Positions 10,338 to 20,699 of a DNA stretch of 64,000 bases are shown piece by piece. The stretch is from Rotaria macrura (taxonomy: Eukaryota > Rotifera > Eurotatoria > Philodinida > Philodinidae). The stretch spans positions 6,777-70,776 of the forward strand of contig OENT01000292.1 of assembly GCA_900239685.1 (NCBI GenBank). Reading direction: 5' to 3'. The notes below the pieces were generated by a model. The model was not told the origin of the DNA. It was given only the letters and a program-made list of their open reading frames with translations, and did not search any database. The position numbers were made by a program, and so were the translations under genes. Position 1 is the first letter of the stretch, and the number at the start of each line of letters is the position of its first letter.

Positions 10338-11050
10338 TTGCAATAATTATATCTGAAAATCATGATAATGAATTTGCCTAAAGGTTGAAAAGCTAGATTT
10401 ATTCATGTGGCTCGATTTTATGACAATAAGCACAACTGCAACGTAAGATGATGATTTCGATCTAAGATAGAGAAAGACATTTATTAGGGGTTCTTTGATA
10501 TTTTCCCAACAATCTCACTTGGGAGTTACTATGATATAATTCATCTAAGATAGTAAAAAAATAGATTCATTCTTCTTGAATGTTACGACAAAATCATACC
10601 TGAAAATGATAATGATAAATTGAATCTGAGACAAATATAAAAATTCATTCATTGTTCATTATTATTATTAGAATGGTAGTACCTAAAAATCATTCTAATC
10701 AGCTTGTTCTAAGACAAAAGAATAGATCATTCGTTTTGAATATTATTCAAGTAATAGTAGTAGAAAATAAGGATGATGATGATGAACGCGATCTATGGCA
10801 AAAAGAAATGATTCATTCGTTGTTTTTGAATAGTAAGAGAATAATTATTCCTGAAAAGAAAAAATAGATTCATTCACGTTGTTTATTCTGATTGTAATAA
10901 TTATAGATCCGACTTTTGATGGATATAGTTCCAAGTAAGGTATAGAAACGAAATTCATTCATGTTCATCAAATTGATTAAAAAGATTTTAGTTGATAGTT
11001 ATGATGATGAATTTGATCTACGTTCGAGAAAAGAAATATACAATATTTTG

Positions 11051-12289
11051 TTTGTGAGATTTTACAGGATCAGTCTTATTTTGATATTGGGTTGATCATA
11101 TATAGTGTAAATTAGAAAATAATTTATAGAGAATTATAACGGATATTCTAGGAATGTCCATACGATATTTATGAATGAATTTGTACTTTCTTGAGAATGC
11201 GATATTCTAGAAGATAGAAATAAGAAATTCAGTTTTCTAGTTAAAAAATTGAAAGTGAATGCGGATGGGCTTTTCTGGAAATTCTCATTTAATTTAGCAA
11301 TTAGAGTATTTTCTAGAAGTTTGAAATTCAATTTTCATTTTCATTTCATAATGAAGGTTGAACACCACAAATAAATATCGAGTAAAATGTTCCAGAAAAC
11401 ATCATAAATAAGAAAAATATGAGAATTGTAGTAAAGGTTAAAACATAGTTACGAAAGAAAACCCCTTCATGACGCAACGAAGAGAAAAAAATTCTGAGAA
11501 AAGAAATTTAACTATTTAAAAACATTTTGATTAGAAACATACTCAAAATGCAATTCTCTAGCTTAAGAGAACTATGAAAAGTTAAAAATATCGATTTCAT
11601 ATTCAGATAATTCTATTTCTAATATTCTTGTGAGTCATAAGAAATAAAGCAGCATCATGTGTCTGTTTCTTTATAGTGGACTAACTCATGCGGTGTCTGA
11701 AAAAAATTATTTATCAACCAGCTACAGTGGCTGGATGAAATAAAGAATACACAACACTGTTGACTGACTTATATACATGACCGAACAATGACTCTGTAAA
11801 TGTCATTGTTTAAATTTTATTTCTAGAAAATTGGACTTGATTTTCCAATATCTTGAAAATCAATTTTTCTAGAAAATCCGATTGAAATTCTATTTTCGGA
11901 ACGTCGAAAATTCGACGAATAAATAATAAAACTTTTAAACTGTTTTAGCTTATTCAAGGTCGATTTTGTACAAAATAGAATTTAAATAAAATGTACAGTG
12001 AATCCTGACTTTTTGAAGTTCCAATGAATTGGCAATGAAAATTTGCATTCTTTTTATTTTTTTACACGAGTTCAGACAAGGAATATGAGATTCGTACTGT
12101 CGATGTCTGAATGAGAAAATATCTACTCAGTATCTTGATTGAATTGCTGGTTTTTTCGGAAATTATTTTTGCTGGTTTTTCAATCTGCTCTAAAACTGAA
12201 TACTCTTTATTCTGTCATTTGCTAAAGGTAACGTTGAAGCATTTGCTATTGATGAAAAGGCATAAAAAGCAATGTACACAGATACAAAC
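11051..12289. other. No recognisable gene
   Basis: AT-rich sequence with many TTTCTAGAAAAT-type words near 11150-11330 and 11820-11890, which can pair with one another but form no clean element. The 65-codon frame at 12111-12308 has no family resemblance. Confidence 0.4.
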
Positions 12290-12871
12290 CGCACTCATGG
12301 TTTTGTAAGAAGTACATGGAACCTACGAATGGTTTAACAGAAAATGTAAAGTTATTTTAAGAAAATTGTAGAGCCACCAGAAAGTGCACAGCACTACAAA
12401 TCGTTTTGTATAGTTTTTGCGAAACCATCAATCACCTCAATGAAACTGAAATTTTTCGTGGATAATATACGAAACCATAAGATCACTAATTTCAAGACGA
12501 AAAGTTCGTAAAAAAAAATTCTAAACATTCTAATATTGTACGAAACCTCTCGTTGCTCAGAATAAGAAGGACGGATCCTTCGGTTAGAAATCGGAACCAT
12601 CAGTCATTTGGTTGATATACTACGAAACTTTGTTGAATTGTGAGAAACTAAAAATGGATAAGCATTTCAAGTGCGAAATCATAGACTAGTTTGCGGAGCT
12701 AACAGAAAGTTTGGTTGAAAAATTGCGAAACCCTACTTAATTTTTCTTCTGAACTTAGAAAAGTTCTGTATAATTGTTACGAAACAATTTTCACTTTACC
12801 GAACCTAAAATCGTTTAGATCAAGTGTACTGAACCACTGAAGTTCGGTATTAAACCTATTTTTTTAGAGTG
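12290..12871. repeat. GAAACC-family repeat ending in TTTTTTTAGAGTG
   Basis: Diverged copies of the array words seen at 3180-4030 (GCGAAACCATCAATC, TACGAAACC, TACCGAACC, GTTCGG) run to a terminus ending ATTTTTTTAGAGTG, followed by TA at 12872-12873. This is the inverse of the CACTCTAAAAAAA ends at 4689 and 5303, so it marks the right end of a member of the same family. Confidence 0.6.
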
Positions 12872-12929
12872 TAATTCGCTTGCTGATGAATTGAGATGAT
12901 AGTGAAAGATCGCTGTTGATTAGATGTCG

Positions 12930-13221
12930 TTGGTTATTGGTTGAGCGGGGGGATATTCATGATTGGAAGAGACGGGGTAACTGGTGATGTAATATGGATA
13001 GTTGAAAAAATCGGTTGTTGTTGAATACGACTGAATTGGAAAATTACCATTGACATAACTAGACGAATGCTGTGTATACATCGGTGTTTCACTTTTACCA
13101 GTATAAGAGTATGAGATCGAAGAACTGGATGGACACAAATCATAATTAGTATTGTTCATACTTTGGAGTTGAGAAGTTGGAGGAACCACTTGTTGTTGTA
13201 GATTTGTAAAGAGCATGCTGG
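12930..13221 (-). pseudogene. Orphan terminal exon, Ser/Tyr/Pro-rich (gene fragment)
   Basis: A minus-strand frame of about 95 codons begins after a good acceptor (pyrimidine-rich tract ending GTGTGACCAG) and ends at a TGA codon near 12930. The peptide is rich in Ser, Tyr, Pro and Asn (PSSSSISYSYTGKSETP, FFNYPYYITSYP), like the low-complexity tail of a transcription factor. I see no partner exons upstream: the next 500 bp has none and then a plus-strand gene starts. It is therefore either the last exon of a gene with a distant first part, or a fragment left by rearrangement. Family unknown. Confidence 0.35.
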
Positions 13222-13329
13222 TCACACAGAAACGGTGGTATTTCGGTTTGTATGTGTAAAGGGTGAATGACAAGATGAAGAGAGAAAAAGAAAACAAGGG
13301 ATGTAGTATAGCTAGTGCGAGATATACTC

Positions 13330-13837
13330 AATGCAAGAAAAAGACGTCTTATCTAAACGTGTATAGCTTAGTGAATGATGAGAGTAGTATTTCTGTTTTT
13401 CCTATTCCTTTTGTTCATCAAATATTTCTTTAAATAAACGTTTCACTCTAATAGGCTATCGTGAAAACCTACAGAGAGTGAATGCATTGAAAGACTTAAA
13501 AGGAAGCTTGTGAAGTTTTTTTAACAATCTAGGGTTTGTTTACTCTATGTTTATCGTCGTATTTTCATTAAATTGTACTATTCATTGTCTCTTTATATTG
13601 CCATAGTACTGTAAGACCATCGTGATGTTCTCTCCTCTTTCTTTAAATACCTCAAGTGTATCTATCGAAATCATTCATTTCAATACGATCAATATCCTCA
13701 ACATCAAAATTCCACACAGCATGATCCAAATGACAAAGCAGTCGCAATAGGCATGAATTATTTACACATTTCCAATATGTTTTCTTTTCCAGATATTCAC
13801 ACTCTTCACATAAGAATAGTTGTAATCATAAAAAATC
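13330..13837. other. Upstream region of the calcium-sensor gene
   Basis: About 500 bp without a frame or clear repeat. It probably contains the promoter and 5' UTR of the EF-hand gene that starts at 13838; no definite TATA or initiator could be fixed. Confidence 0.35.
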
Positions 13838-15990
13838 ATGGGTAACGAATCATCTAAGAAGAGAACATCAGAAGAACTTCTTGATAAAGGTTTTTTATTA
13901 TGTTTATTAATTGTGATTAGTTTAACAGAGCAACTTTTTTGCCAGAGATCACCATAATCAAAGCTAATTCCGAACTTAGCGACGAAGGCTAGTAGAAAGA
14001 AGACACGAATATTATAGGAAAATTTTCTTTCTTTTTAATTAGACATTCGAAAATTATTTGAAGTATGTTCAAAAAAACATCGTTGAACCAAGTCTTTTCT
14101 TTCATGTTATTTTGTTCTCTCTATAGGAGTTCAAACAAGAATCTTCATCCGGTACGATGAACAAAAAGCAGTTCGCAAAGTATTATAAGCAAATCAGCGG
14201 TTATGGCGACAATGATCACAATATGTCCGAGTACATCATGATGTTTCTCATGTTTTATCATAATTGCTTTATGCTATTTCAGCAATTTGTTTGCAGTATT
14301 TGACAACAATGCTGATGGTTCAATTACTTTCCATGAATTTGCTTTAGCTTGCGTCCTCAACAAGAAGGGTGATTTGGATAGTAAACTTGAATATTCGTTC
14401 GACATGTAAGTTTATTTTTGAGTGCCTCTATCCATGTCATTAAAATCGGCAAATATTTGCTGATTAATCCCGATTCATCGAAAGGAAAATCGTGAGCTGA
14501 AGCGCAATAGAATCGCTGATTTTTCGCTATTATATCGCCGATTTTTACGATAAACGGTGATTTTATATGAGATTTCACACTCTACTGACTGACATTCTTT
14601 ACTATTTCATTGGTTCTTTTTGGAACATATATGTCAAGTTTTTCTTTAATTTAATTTGTTTTGTTTCGCAAACTCGAGCAGATGAGTTCGAGCGATCTGC
14701 CTGATCTCGAGATGGTCCGATTCTCAACAGATCACTTCAGTATAGTCCTCTTCTGATCATGATCGTAATTGGCATTTTCTTGATGAAGAAATAAACAGGA
14801 AATAATATATAAGAAAAGTATATTTCGAAAACTCCTATGTTATGCGTTCAATGGCATTGTTTATATATTCCTGAGTGTTCATAACAAAACGGTGAACAAT
14901 TAATTAGCAGACAGAACGCGAAAAATATACGACACATTTTTACATTGGAGTTCACAACATATAATCGCCGATATTTTAAAGAAATACGACAAATCACGAT
15001 TTTACATCGATTTTTTAGAAAATAGCCAAAATCGCAGCAATTTTCGCGACGTGGGTATTTGCATACGCCACAGATTAGAGAAGCCAACCGCTCGAATGGA
15101 AATAGACAAAAAGAGAAAGGGAATGAGAAAGTAACATTTGGAACTGTCAAAGAGGTTTTTCACTATGAACGATTCTTTTCGTCGAAATAAAGTTGTTTAT
15201 TTTCCAAGTTCTGGATGCTTGATTATTCAAGTATTCGAATATTTTTTAACTTTAGGATCGATACATCGGGCGATGATTGCGTCAGTTTCAAGGAAATGAC
15301 GAGCTTCCTTGATAGAGTCGTAAGTTTTACCTGTTTTCTTCTTGTTGGAACTAGGGATGCATCAATTCCTAGAGCATGATATCAAAGAGGATAATTTTTT
15401 CTGATAATAGTGTACCTGGCTTTCAATTTTTTGAAGCAGTTAAGATCAGGTTTTTCACTCAATATGAAACTCAGCTCAAAATTTCTGAAATCAAAAGTAA
15501 AGATTATTGAATTGGTCTGAAATTGGTCGAAAAAAGTTCGAAATTTCCATTTTTTCGACCAATTTCAGACCAATTCAATAATCTTTACTTTTGATTTCAG
15601 AAATTTTGAGCTGAGTTTCATATTGAGTGAAAAACCTGATCTAAACTGCTTCAAAAAATTGAAAGCCAGGTACACTATTATCAGAAAAAATTATCCTCTT
15701 TGATATCATGCTCTAGGAATCGGTGCATCCCTAGTCGGGACACTAAGCAGAATGTTAGTTTCTTCTTTTTCAAGTTGAAAATTTCAAACGATCCAGATAT
15801 CCTAAATCTTAACCCAAAAGTGCTTACGGAACAGGTCTTCAACCAGTTTCAAGTTGATGTAGGAGAGAAATTAAGCAGGACGCAATTTATGGATGGGTAT
15901 GCAATAATACTACTCTTGTTCTACTATGAATGATCTTGATTTAGGAGCAAAAACAATCCACAACTTCAAACATTGTTTGCACACGAATGA
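13838..15990 (+). CDS. Neuronal calcium sensor-like EF-hand protein
   Basis: Eight exons give 190 residues: 13838-13889, 13946-13987, 14043-14062, 14127-14230, 14283-14405, 15256-15319, 15775-15896, 15945-15990. Size, MGNESS N-terminus (fits N-myristoylation) and EF-hand order match the NCS/recoverin/hippocalcin group, Ca2+ sensors that dock to membranes or targets. EF1 (FKQESSSGTMNKKQF) lacks ligands, as usual in the family. EF2 (DNNADGSITFHE) looks functional. EF3 (DTSGDDCVSFKE) has Asp at the usual Gly. EF4 (QVDVGEKLSRTQ) is degenerate. Intron 2 appears to start with GC, not GT, at 13988; the coding join is supported by frame and by the helix it restores (SDEDIRKLFEEFKQE). Intron 6 carries a hAT-type foldback. 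A divergent paralogue rather than a strict orthologue is likely. Confidence 0.82.
15352..15733. mobile_element. hAT-type foldback MITE in an intron
   Basis: A 382-bp near-perfect palindrome with arms of about 185 bp and a short loop near 15530-15560. Ends are TAGGGATGCATC and GATGCATCCCTA, flanked by GTTGGAAC (15344-15351) and GTCGGGAC (15734-15741), an 8-bp target duplication with two mismatches. It lies wholly within intron 6 of the EF-hand gene. Removing it with one copy of the duplication leaves an intron of 65 bp, the usual size here. High arm identity suggests a fairly recent insertion or gene conversion between arms. Confidence 0.85.
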
Positions 15991-16189
15991 ACTCAATCCA
16001 AGATGTATGAACGGATAATTTCTTTTTCAATAATGGACTTAAAAAATATAAATCCAGCCTCATAATGTTTTAATTTCCACTTTTCGAATAAATCACTTTA
16101 AAAAATATATTGAGAAAGTGCATGCAACACTTCGACTGATAGAGTGTGCGTGGAGTATGATTTGTTGACTGTTTGCGATGGTGACCAAC

Positions 16190-16597
16190 CACCCAGGTCA
16201 AAAATACAGACGTGGAATCATACAAGATCTGATCAGATCATGTATCCAGGGCAAACAATCAAATACTAAGATCGGACAAGATTCTGCATCTGATCTTGAA
16301 TGATCTTGTAAAATCAGACGGAAAATCGTACACAAAATCGTGATCTCAGATATCTTACATCAATTTGTACAGTAAGATTCTTGTAAGATCTTACTGTCAC
16401 ATAAGATTTTCTATAATCTTATAATCAGATCTGACAGAAGAACTAGATCTGTCAAGAATTCTCGAGTAAGACTTGATGTCAGACTTCTGAGATCACGATT
16501 TTGTGTACAATTTTTCGTCTGATCTTACAAGATCATACAAGATCAGATGCAGAATCTTGTCAGATCTTTAGTATCTGATTTTTTGCCCTGGGTAGTA
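16190..16597. repeat. Foldback element rich in AAGATC/GATCTT words
   Basis: CAGGGCAAACAATCAAATAC near 16246 is matched in reverse by GTATCTGATTTTTTGCCCTG at 16572-16591. The arms between hold many GATCTTGTAAGATC-type subterminal repeats, and CACAAAATCGTGATCTCAGA / TCTGAGATCACGATTTTGTG form an inner inverted pair. A second end-like sequence (ACCACCCAGGTCAAAAATAC, 16190-16209) resembles the outer right end, suggesting one copy nested in or truncated by another. No clean target duplication found; a hAT-like MITE is possible. Confidence 0.65.
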
Positions 16598-17199
16598 CTC
16601 ATTGCAAATCTTGTTTATAGAAAAGTTATCCAGATGATATACAAGCATCCTCCATAACAAGTATTTCTAGAGGGTGGGTGTGGGTGTGTCTTTTTATCTG
16701 GATTTGCACTCAAGCTCAACTGGAATTGTGAATCATTATGTCATCAAAATTTACATCAGCAGACAGAATATTTCTGCCGCTAATCTAAGTTTCGTGTACT
16801 TTTCCTGAGAAGTGTAATCCTATAAAAATACATTCAAGAGCTACTACATTGAACACTGTTCGTTAAGGTGTATATGAAGAGATCAGTTCTAATATTATAT
16901 GCGCTGAAAGCTATACTTTTGAGTCATACTTTTATGTAAACTATATATTTAGTTCGCAGAGCAAAATCGAATCAGAAAAGTAAGATTGCACACGTTTACC
17001 ACAATGTATGAGACGTATAAGTCATATTTTGTGTCGTCTCTGTCGCATGTCAATATGTGATTTCAAATATTATCTGACCGCTTTAAATAGTTCGGTATTA
17101 TAAAACATACCAGTGAGGTATTTAGCTTTCAAGGATTTACAGAAAAGCTGAATATATGGTCATTGAAATGGGTCAGTAGAATAAATTTGACGGAGGAAT
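16598..17199. other. No recognisable feature
   Basis: Spacer between the foldback and the hAT element. It has no long frame with family resemblance and no clear repeat. The last eight bases (GGAGGAAT, 17192-17199) are the left target duplication of the hAT element. Confidence 0.4.
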
Positions 17200-18549
17200 C
17201 AGAGACCGAAATGGAGCGGGTGGGAATCGTGGCGGGAAGCATTTTACGTGAAACTGGCCGGGGCGGGGCGGAAACACCCTGCACCGGGAGGGGAGGGGTG
17301 GGAACAAATAAAATACCCAACATTTCCCCCGTTCTTCTATTTCACTATAAAGACGTTCATATTTATAAATACATACAATTATCAAAACAAGAGATTTTGT
17401 TTTCACTTATGGTCAGCATTTTATTGCATTTAATTGTTAGGTTTTCTACGAAACATTCGTTATCTCTATTGAAGTCAGTGTTCAGCATTGAGGAAGAAAA
17501 CACACTGGGATCCTTTCTGCATCCGAAGTTCAAATCATTATTGTCCGCAACGGCAGCTCAGAAATCAGAGTGTTATCGAACGTGTCGTGTATTGTCGCCG
17601 AAAGGGACCTATGCGTCCACATTCGATGGTCACAATGAACCACCAAGAAAAAAGCAAAAGAATTTTCTAGAGCAATCGATGGATGACGAGGTAATAGAAG
17701 CAAAATGTAAAAACACAACGGCAGCAAAAGGTGAACTCGATATTTATATGGATTGTAAAGTGGATGAACATAAGAATTATGCGAATACATTATTATTTTG
17801 GAAAGAATACCAGGATATGTTTCCAAATCTCTCGAAGTTAGCACATCGAATATATTCTGTCCTGTGCAGTTCAGCTGCCATTGAAAGAGAGTAGATATAA
17901 TCTAGACCCGACAACTGTTAACAATATATTGTTTCTTCTCTCAATAGAGAACGGTAGAAAGATTGATTGATCTCGAGAAGCATGTTTTTGTGCTAATATC
18001 AATTTAGCCCAAGGGGAAAACAGCTGATTTTTAATTTCTATGATTTTTTTTATTTGAATCAGAAAAATCAACAAAAACTCAGAAAAAAACAGAAATATCA
18101 AAAGAAAGATCACAGAAATCAAGAAAATGGGACTTAAACTGTCTCCCCTTAGATTGATATTTCGAACAACAAGGATACCGAATTTTATCATTTCAATCGA
18201 GCCGCTGATTTCTTTTGGTTTAAAATCAAAAAAATCCGCTGTTTCCCCCTTGACTTAACCTTTAGTCGTGAACCTATTTTTTGTACTAATGTGTGTAATT
18301 TTAAGTACCACCTTGTGAAACTTGTTGTACTCTACGATACTTGTGAGTATTCTTGCAATATCCTGTGAAATAAATTATAAAAATAAAAGTTGAAAACAAT
18401 CTTAAAAATTTTAATGATACAGCTAAAATCAGTCAAGAGAATATCAGAGCGGGGATGGACCGGGAAACCCGTGTCGGGGTGGAGCGAGTAAAGATTTTTT
18501 TAAGACTAGGTGGGGCGGGGGTGAAAAACTTCCCCAGGTTCGGTCACTG
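17200..18549 (+). mobile_element. Deleted hAT DNA transposon
   Basis: The left end CAGAGACCGAAATGGAGCGG and the right end (reverse complement CAGTGACCGAACCTGGGGAA) are imperfect TIRs. Flanking 8-mers are GGAGGAAT (17192-17199) and GAAGGAAT (18550-18557). Both subterminal regions are G-rich (GGGGCGGGG), contrasting with the AT-rich host. Only the 3' part of a transposase gene remains inside, so the 1.35-kb copy is an internally deleted, non-autonomous derivative. Confidence 0.82.
17430..17894 (+). pseudogene. hAT transposase C-terminal remnant
   Basis: About 150 codons in one open frame. It contains a SFLHPKFKSLL segment, like the hAT block before the dimerisation domain, and ends with LLFWKEYQDMFPNLSKLAHR followed by IYSVLCSSAAIERE. 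This is the hAT C-terminal dimerisation motif (W...FP.LS.LA..I....SSA..ER). The catalytic N-terminal two thirds and the zinc-finger BED domain are missing. The open frame extends upstream to 17163 only because the GC-rich left terminus happens to be open; that part is not transposase. The protein ends soon after ER, where intact relatives continue a little further. Confidence 0.8.
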
Positions 18550-18557
18550 GAAGGAAT

Positions 18558-19622
18558 GGGATTTACTAAACATTGAATGACCGATGAACAAATTTCATAA
18601 CGGTTTCATCAAGATTATGCTACGGGTATTGTTCTACTGAATTAAATCTATTTTATTTGACTAATCGATTCTGTGTTTTCTAAAATTCTATTTATAATCA
18701 ATGATTATTGTGCCATGTAATGCATCGATAGTTATACCAAATCAGTACATGAGAATCGCATCGATAAACAGAATAGCGTCCGTTGATATAAAGTAAATAT
18801 AATCGTTCACACAAATTCTTCAGCTTTAGAATCTAACTTCACCATCAGAGTTGAAAACACACGAATCTTCTTTTTACTGCACATACATACACGTTTTAAG
18901 TTCATCTCTGCTGAGCATCAAAATGATTTATAAATACTATCACTCGAAACGAATGGTATTTATTGATGATCTCTACTTGAACAGTCCCCAGAGATTCTTG
19001 AAAAACATATTTTTTGTATAGTAGAATACAGATTTTCAAACAAAAGGATCTATACAACATTTTTTTTAAACATAAGTTACTGAGAGATTTAGAAAACAAT
19101 CATACATATCAATTTAGGATTCAATCATGTGTTTCATTAAAAATCAAACAATCAATTGATGTGTGCTCAATTTTTCGACGTGTGAACCATTTGATCTTAA
19201 ATGTGACAAGTTTTCAAAAGTAACTGATATGATACTAAAATCTTTAGAGCATGCTCATGTGTGCTTTCAGTTGTCTACAAGTGAAAAATGTTGACTCAAT
19301 ATCATCGATTACATGATGTCAGATGGAAACAGTTTTAACATATGCATCATCAATACAATGTTGTAATAATATGTGAGATTTCGAATTATGCTCTTCTTAA
19401 GCATCAACATTTTTATAATAAGCCTAGAATTTACAATATGATAATGGATTGTTCTTGCCATTGATTTTGTCGCCAAGATGTAGCGAATTAATGAATAATA
19501 TCGTGTTTGCTTCATTTATTTATGAAAATAATTACTAGAAAAAATCAAAACATGCGAAGTATGCGATCAGAATAGAAAAATATGTATCTATAGTTGTTTT
19601 TTAATACAAGTAATTCTATCAT
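18558..19622. other. No recognisable gene
   Basis: About 1.06 kb of AT-rich sequence between the hAT element and the heat-shock pseudogene. Frames here are short and lack family resemblance. The end nearest 19622 is likely the former 3' UTR of the minus-strand gene. Confidence 0.4.
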
Positions 19623-20572
19623 TTATTTCTTCTGAACTTCGATAGATTTTGCAGTTTCTTTTCTTTCGATGAATGTTGCCTCAATTTTCAATTGTCCATT
19701 ATCCATTAAGTGTGATTTCAATAGATTGATATGTGTACCAGGTGGTAACGTTATTGATTAGAAAAAGAATGATCGTTCTGAACGATTATCATCCTTATAT
19801 TTGTGCTCGCCTTGAACATTTAATTCATTATTTTTTACAGAAATTTTTATGCCTTATGACCGATAATTTTTCGTTTCAACAGACAATTCGAATTGTTTTT
19901 GATTATTATCTTTATCGACAATATGTGGTTGAAAATCTGAACTGTTTAAAAAACGAACGTAATCATAGAACGGATCTCGATTGAGACCAAATTTTGATAA
20001 ACTTTGATCGTCTCTTTGCGTCTGTGCAAGACGGCTGTCTGCTTGCCGATTAAAAATAGGTACTTCAATTACAAGAATACTATTTGGTGTTACATATGAA
20101 GTTAAATGATTTACTACATCTACGAAAATAAAAGAAATTTCAACATTCGCCTAACATGCATATCTTCTTACTTACCAGCATGTTTAGGTAATTCATAGGA
20201 TTTTCGAATTCGCTGAATATTGAAAACACCATCCTTTAGATGATCTTCTTGTTTAGCTTCAAAAATAACTTTTCGATCATCAACATTTGTTTGTATCGTT
20301 TCTGGATTGAAACCAGTCACATTAAGTTGAACGCGAAATTTTTCTGTATTTGTTGCTCGTGTCGTCGATTGTAGATTTCGACTACTTCTAGTTGATCAAT
20401 GTGTCAATGGTTGAGATTGATTAATCCATCGAAAATTAGATGGTCTGATCGGCAGAGTTGAGGAAAATGTATCGAAATCATACCATGGGTCAAAAAAATC
20501 GAGTTGATCACCAAAGTAACGATCGAATGGATCATCAAATAGACGGTCATGACGTATTGGAAAGAAGGCCAT
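19623..20572 (-). pseudogene. Small heat shock protein with two alpha-crystallin domains, three in-frame stops
   Basis: On the minus strand, exon 20572-20176 and exon 20119-19623 (56-bp GT-AG intron) join in phase to 298 codons. The start MAFFPIRHDRLFDDPFDRYF is a classic sHSP N-terminus. The first alpha-crystallin domain runs from KFRVQLNVTGFNPETIQTNV to SILVIEVPIF. A second begins near KQFELSVETKNYRS and includes GIKISVKNNELNVQGEHKYK and SITLPPGTHINLLKS, so the architecture is tandem, as in some flatworm and rotifer sHSPs. Codons 59 (TGA, 20396-20398), 221 (TAA, 19854-19856) and 253 (TAA, 19758-19760) are stops, but there is no frameshift and splice sites are intact. That pattern fits a recently inactivated copy; sequencing error or readthrough is less likely. 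Intact, it would be an ATP-independent holdase chaperone. Confidence 0.82.
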
Positions 20573-20654
20573 TGTTGAGAGCGTCGGTTGATTGTAAATG
20601 AGCTTTGAATATCTGTTTTAAATCTTGACTAACACACGCATACACACTCATAAT

Positions 20655-20662
20655 TATATATA
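20655..20662 (-). promoter_or_regulatory. TATA box of the sHSP gene
   Basis: TATATATA lies about 85 bp upstream of the sHSP start codon and about 15 bp downstream (in the minus direction) of a heat shock element, the usual layout of a heat-inducible promoter. Confidence 0.6.
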
Positions 20663-20676
20663 GGTCGTATTATCGT

Positions 20677-20689
20677 GAACGTTCTAGAA
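20677..20689 (-). promoter_or_regulatory. Heat shock element (HSF binding site)
   Basis: GAACGTTCTAGAA is three perfect alternating 5-bp units (nGAAnnTTCnnGAAn), the consensus trimer site for heat shock factor. It lies about 105-117 bp upstream of the sHSP ATG, next to a TATA box. Its preservation implies that the broken gene may still be transcribed on heat stress. Confidence 0.8.
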
Positions 20690-20699
20690 TACTCCCGCC

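Larger units (their letters stand above)
6840..11050. repeat. Degenerate ~82-bp tandem array, split by a Penelope-like element
   Basis: The unit reads roughly: ACCTGA, then AATCATGATGATGAA, TTGATCTAAGATAGAGAAAG, ATTTATTCATG, and TTTTATTACAATAATCAT. ACCTGA-type anchors fall near 6942, 7181, 7271, 7598 and 7749, and after the insertion near 10348, 10598, 10681 and 10849; the gaps fit multiples of about 80-84 bp. The same order and strand continue on both sides of the 7778-10337 insertion. No product is encoded; short frames within it are repeat artefacts. Confidence 0.7.

Noticed and set aside
14406-15255. Extra exon or element in the 850-bp intron of the calcium-sensor gene
   Set aside because: Contains repeated ATCG/GATTTT words on both sides and a minus-strand frame, but no clean termini or family resemblance.
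16190-16597. Definite hAT MITE
   Set aside because: Inverted arms are clear, but no 8-bp target duplication could be matched, so the superfamily was left open.
17163-17430. N-terminal part of the 243-codon frame as transposase
   Set aside because: This part is the GC-rich terminus and subterminal repeat of the hAT element; only the 3' section matches transposase.
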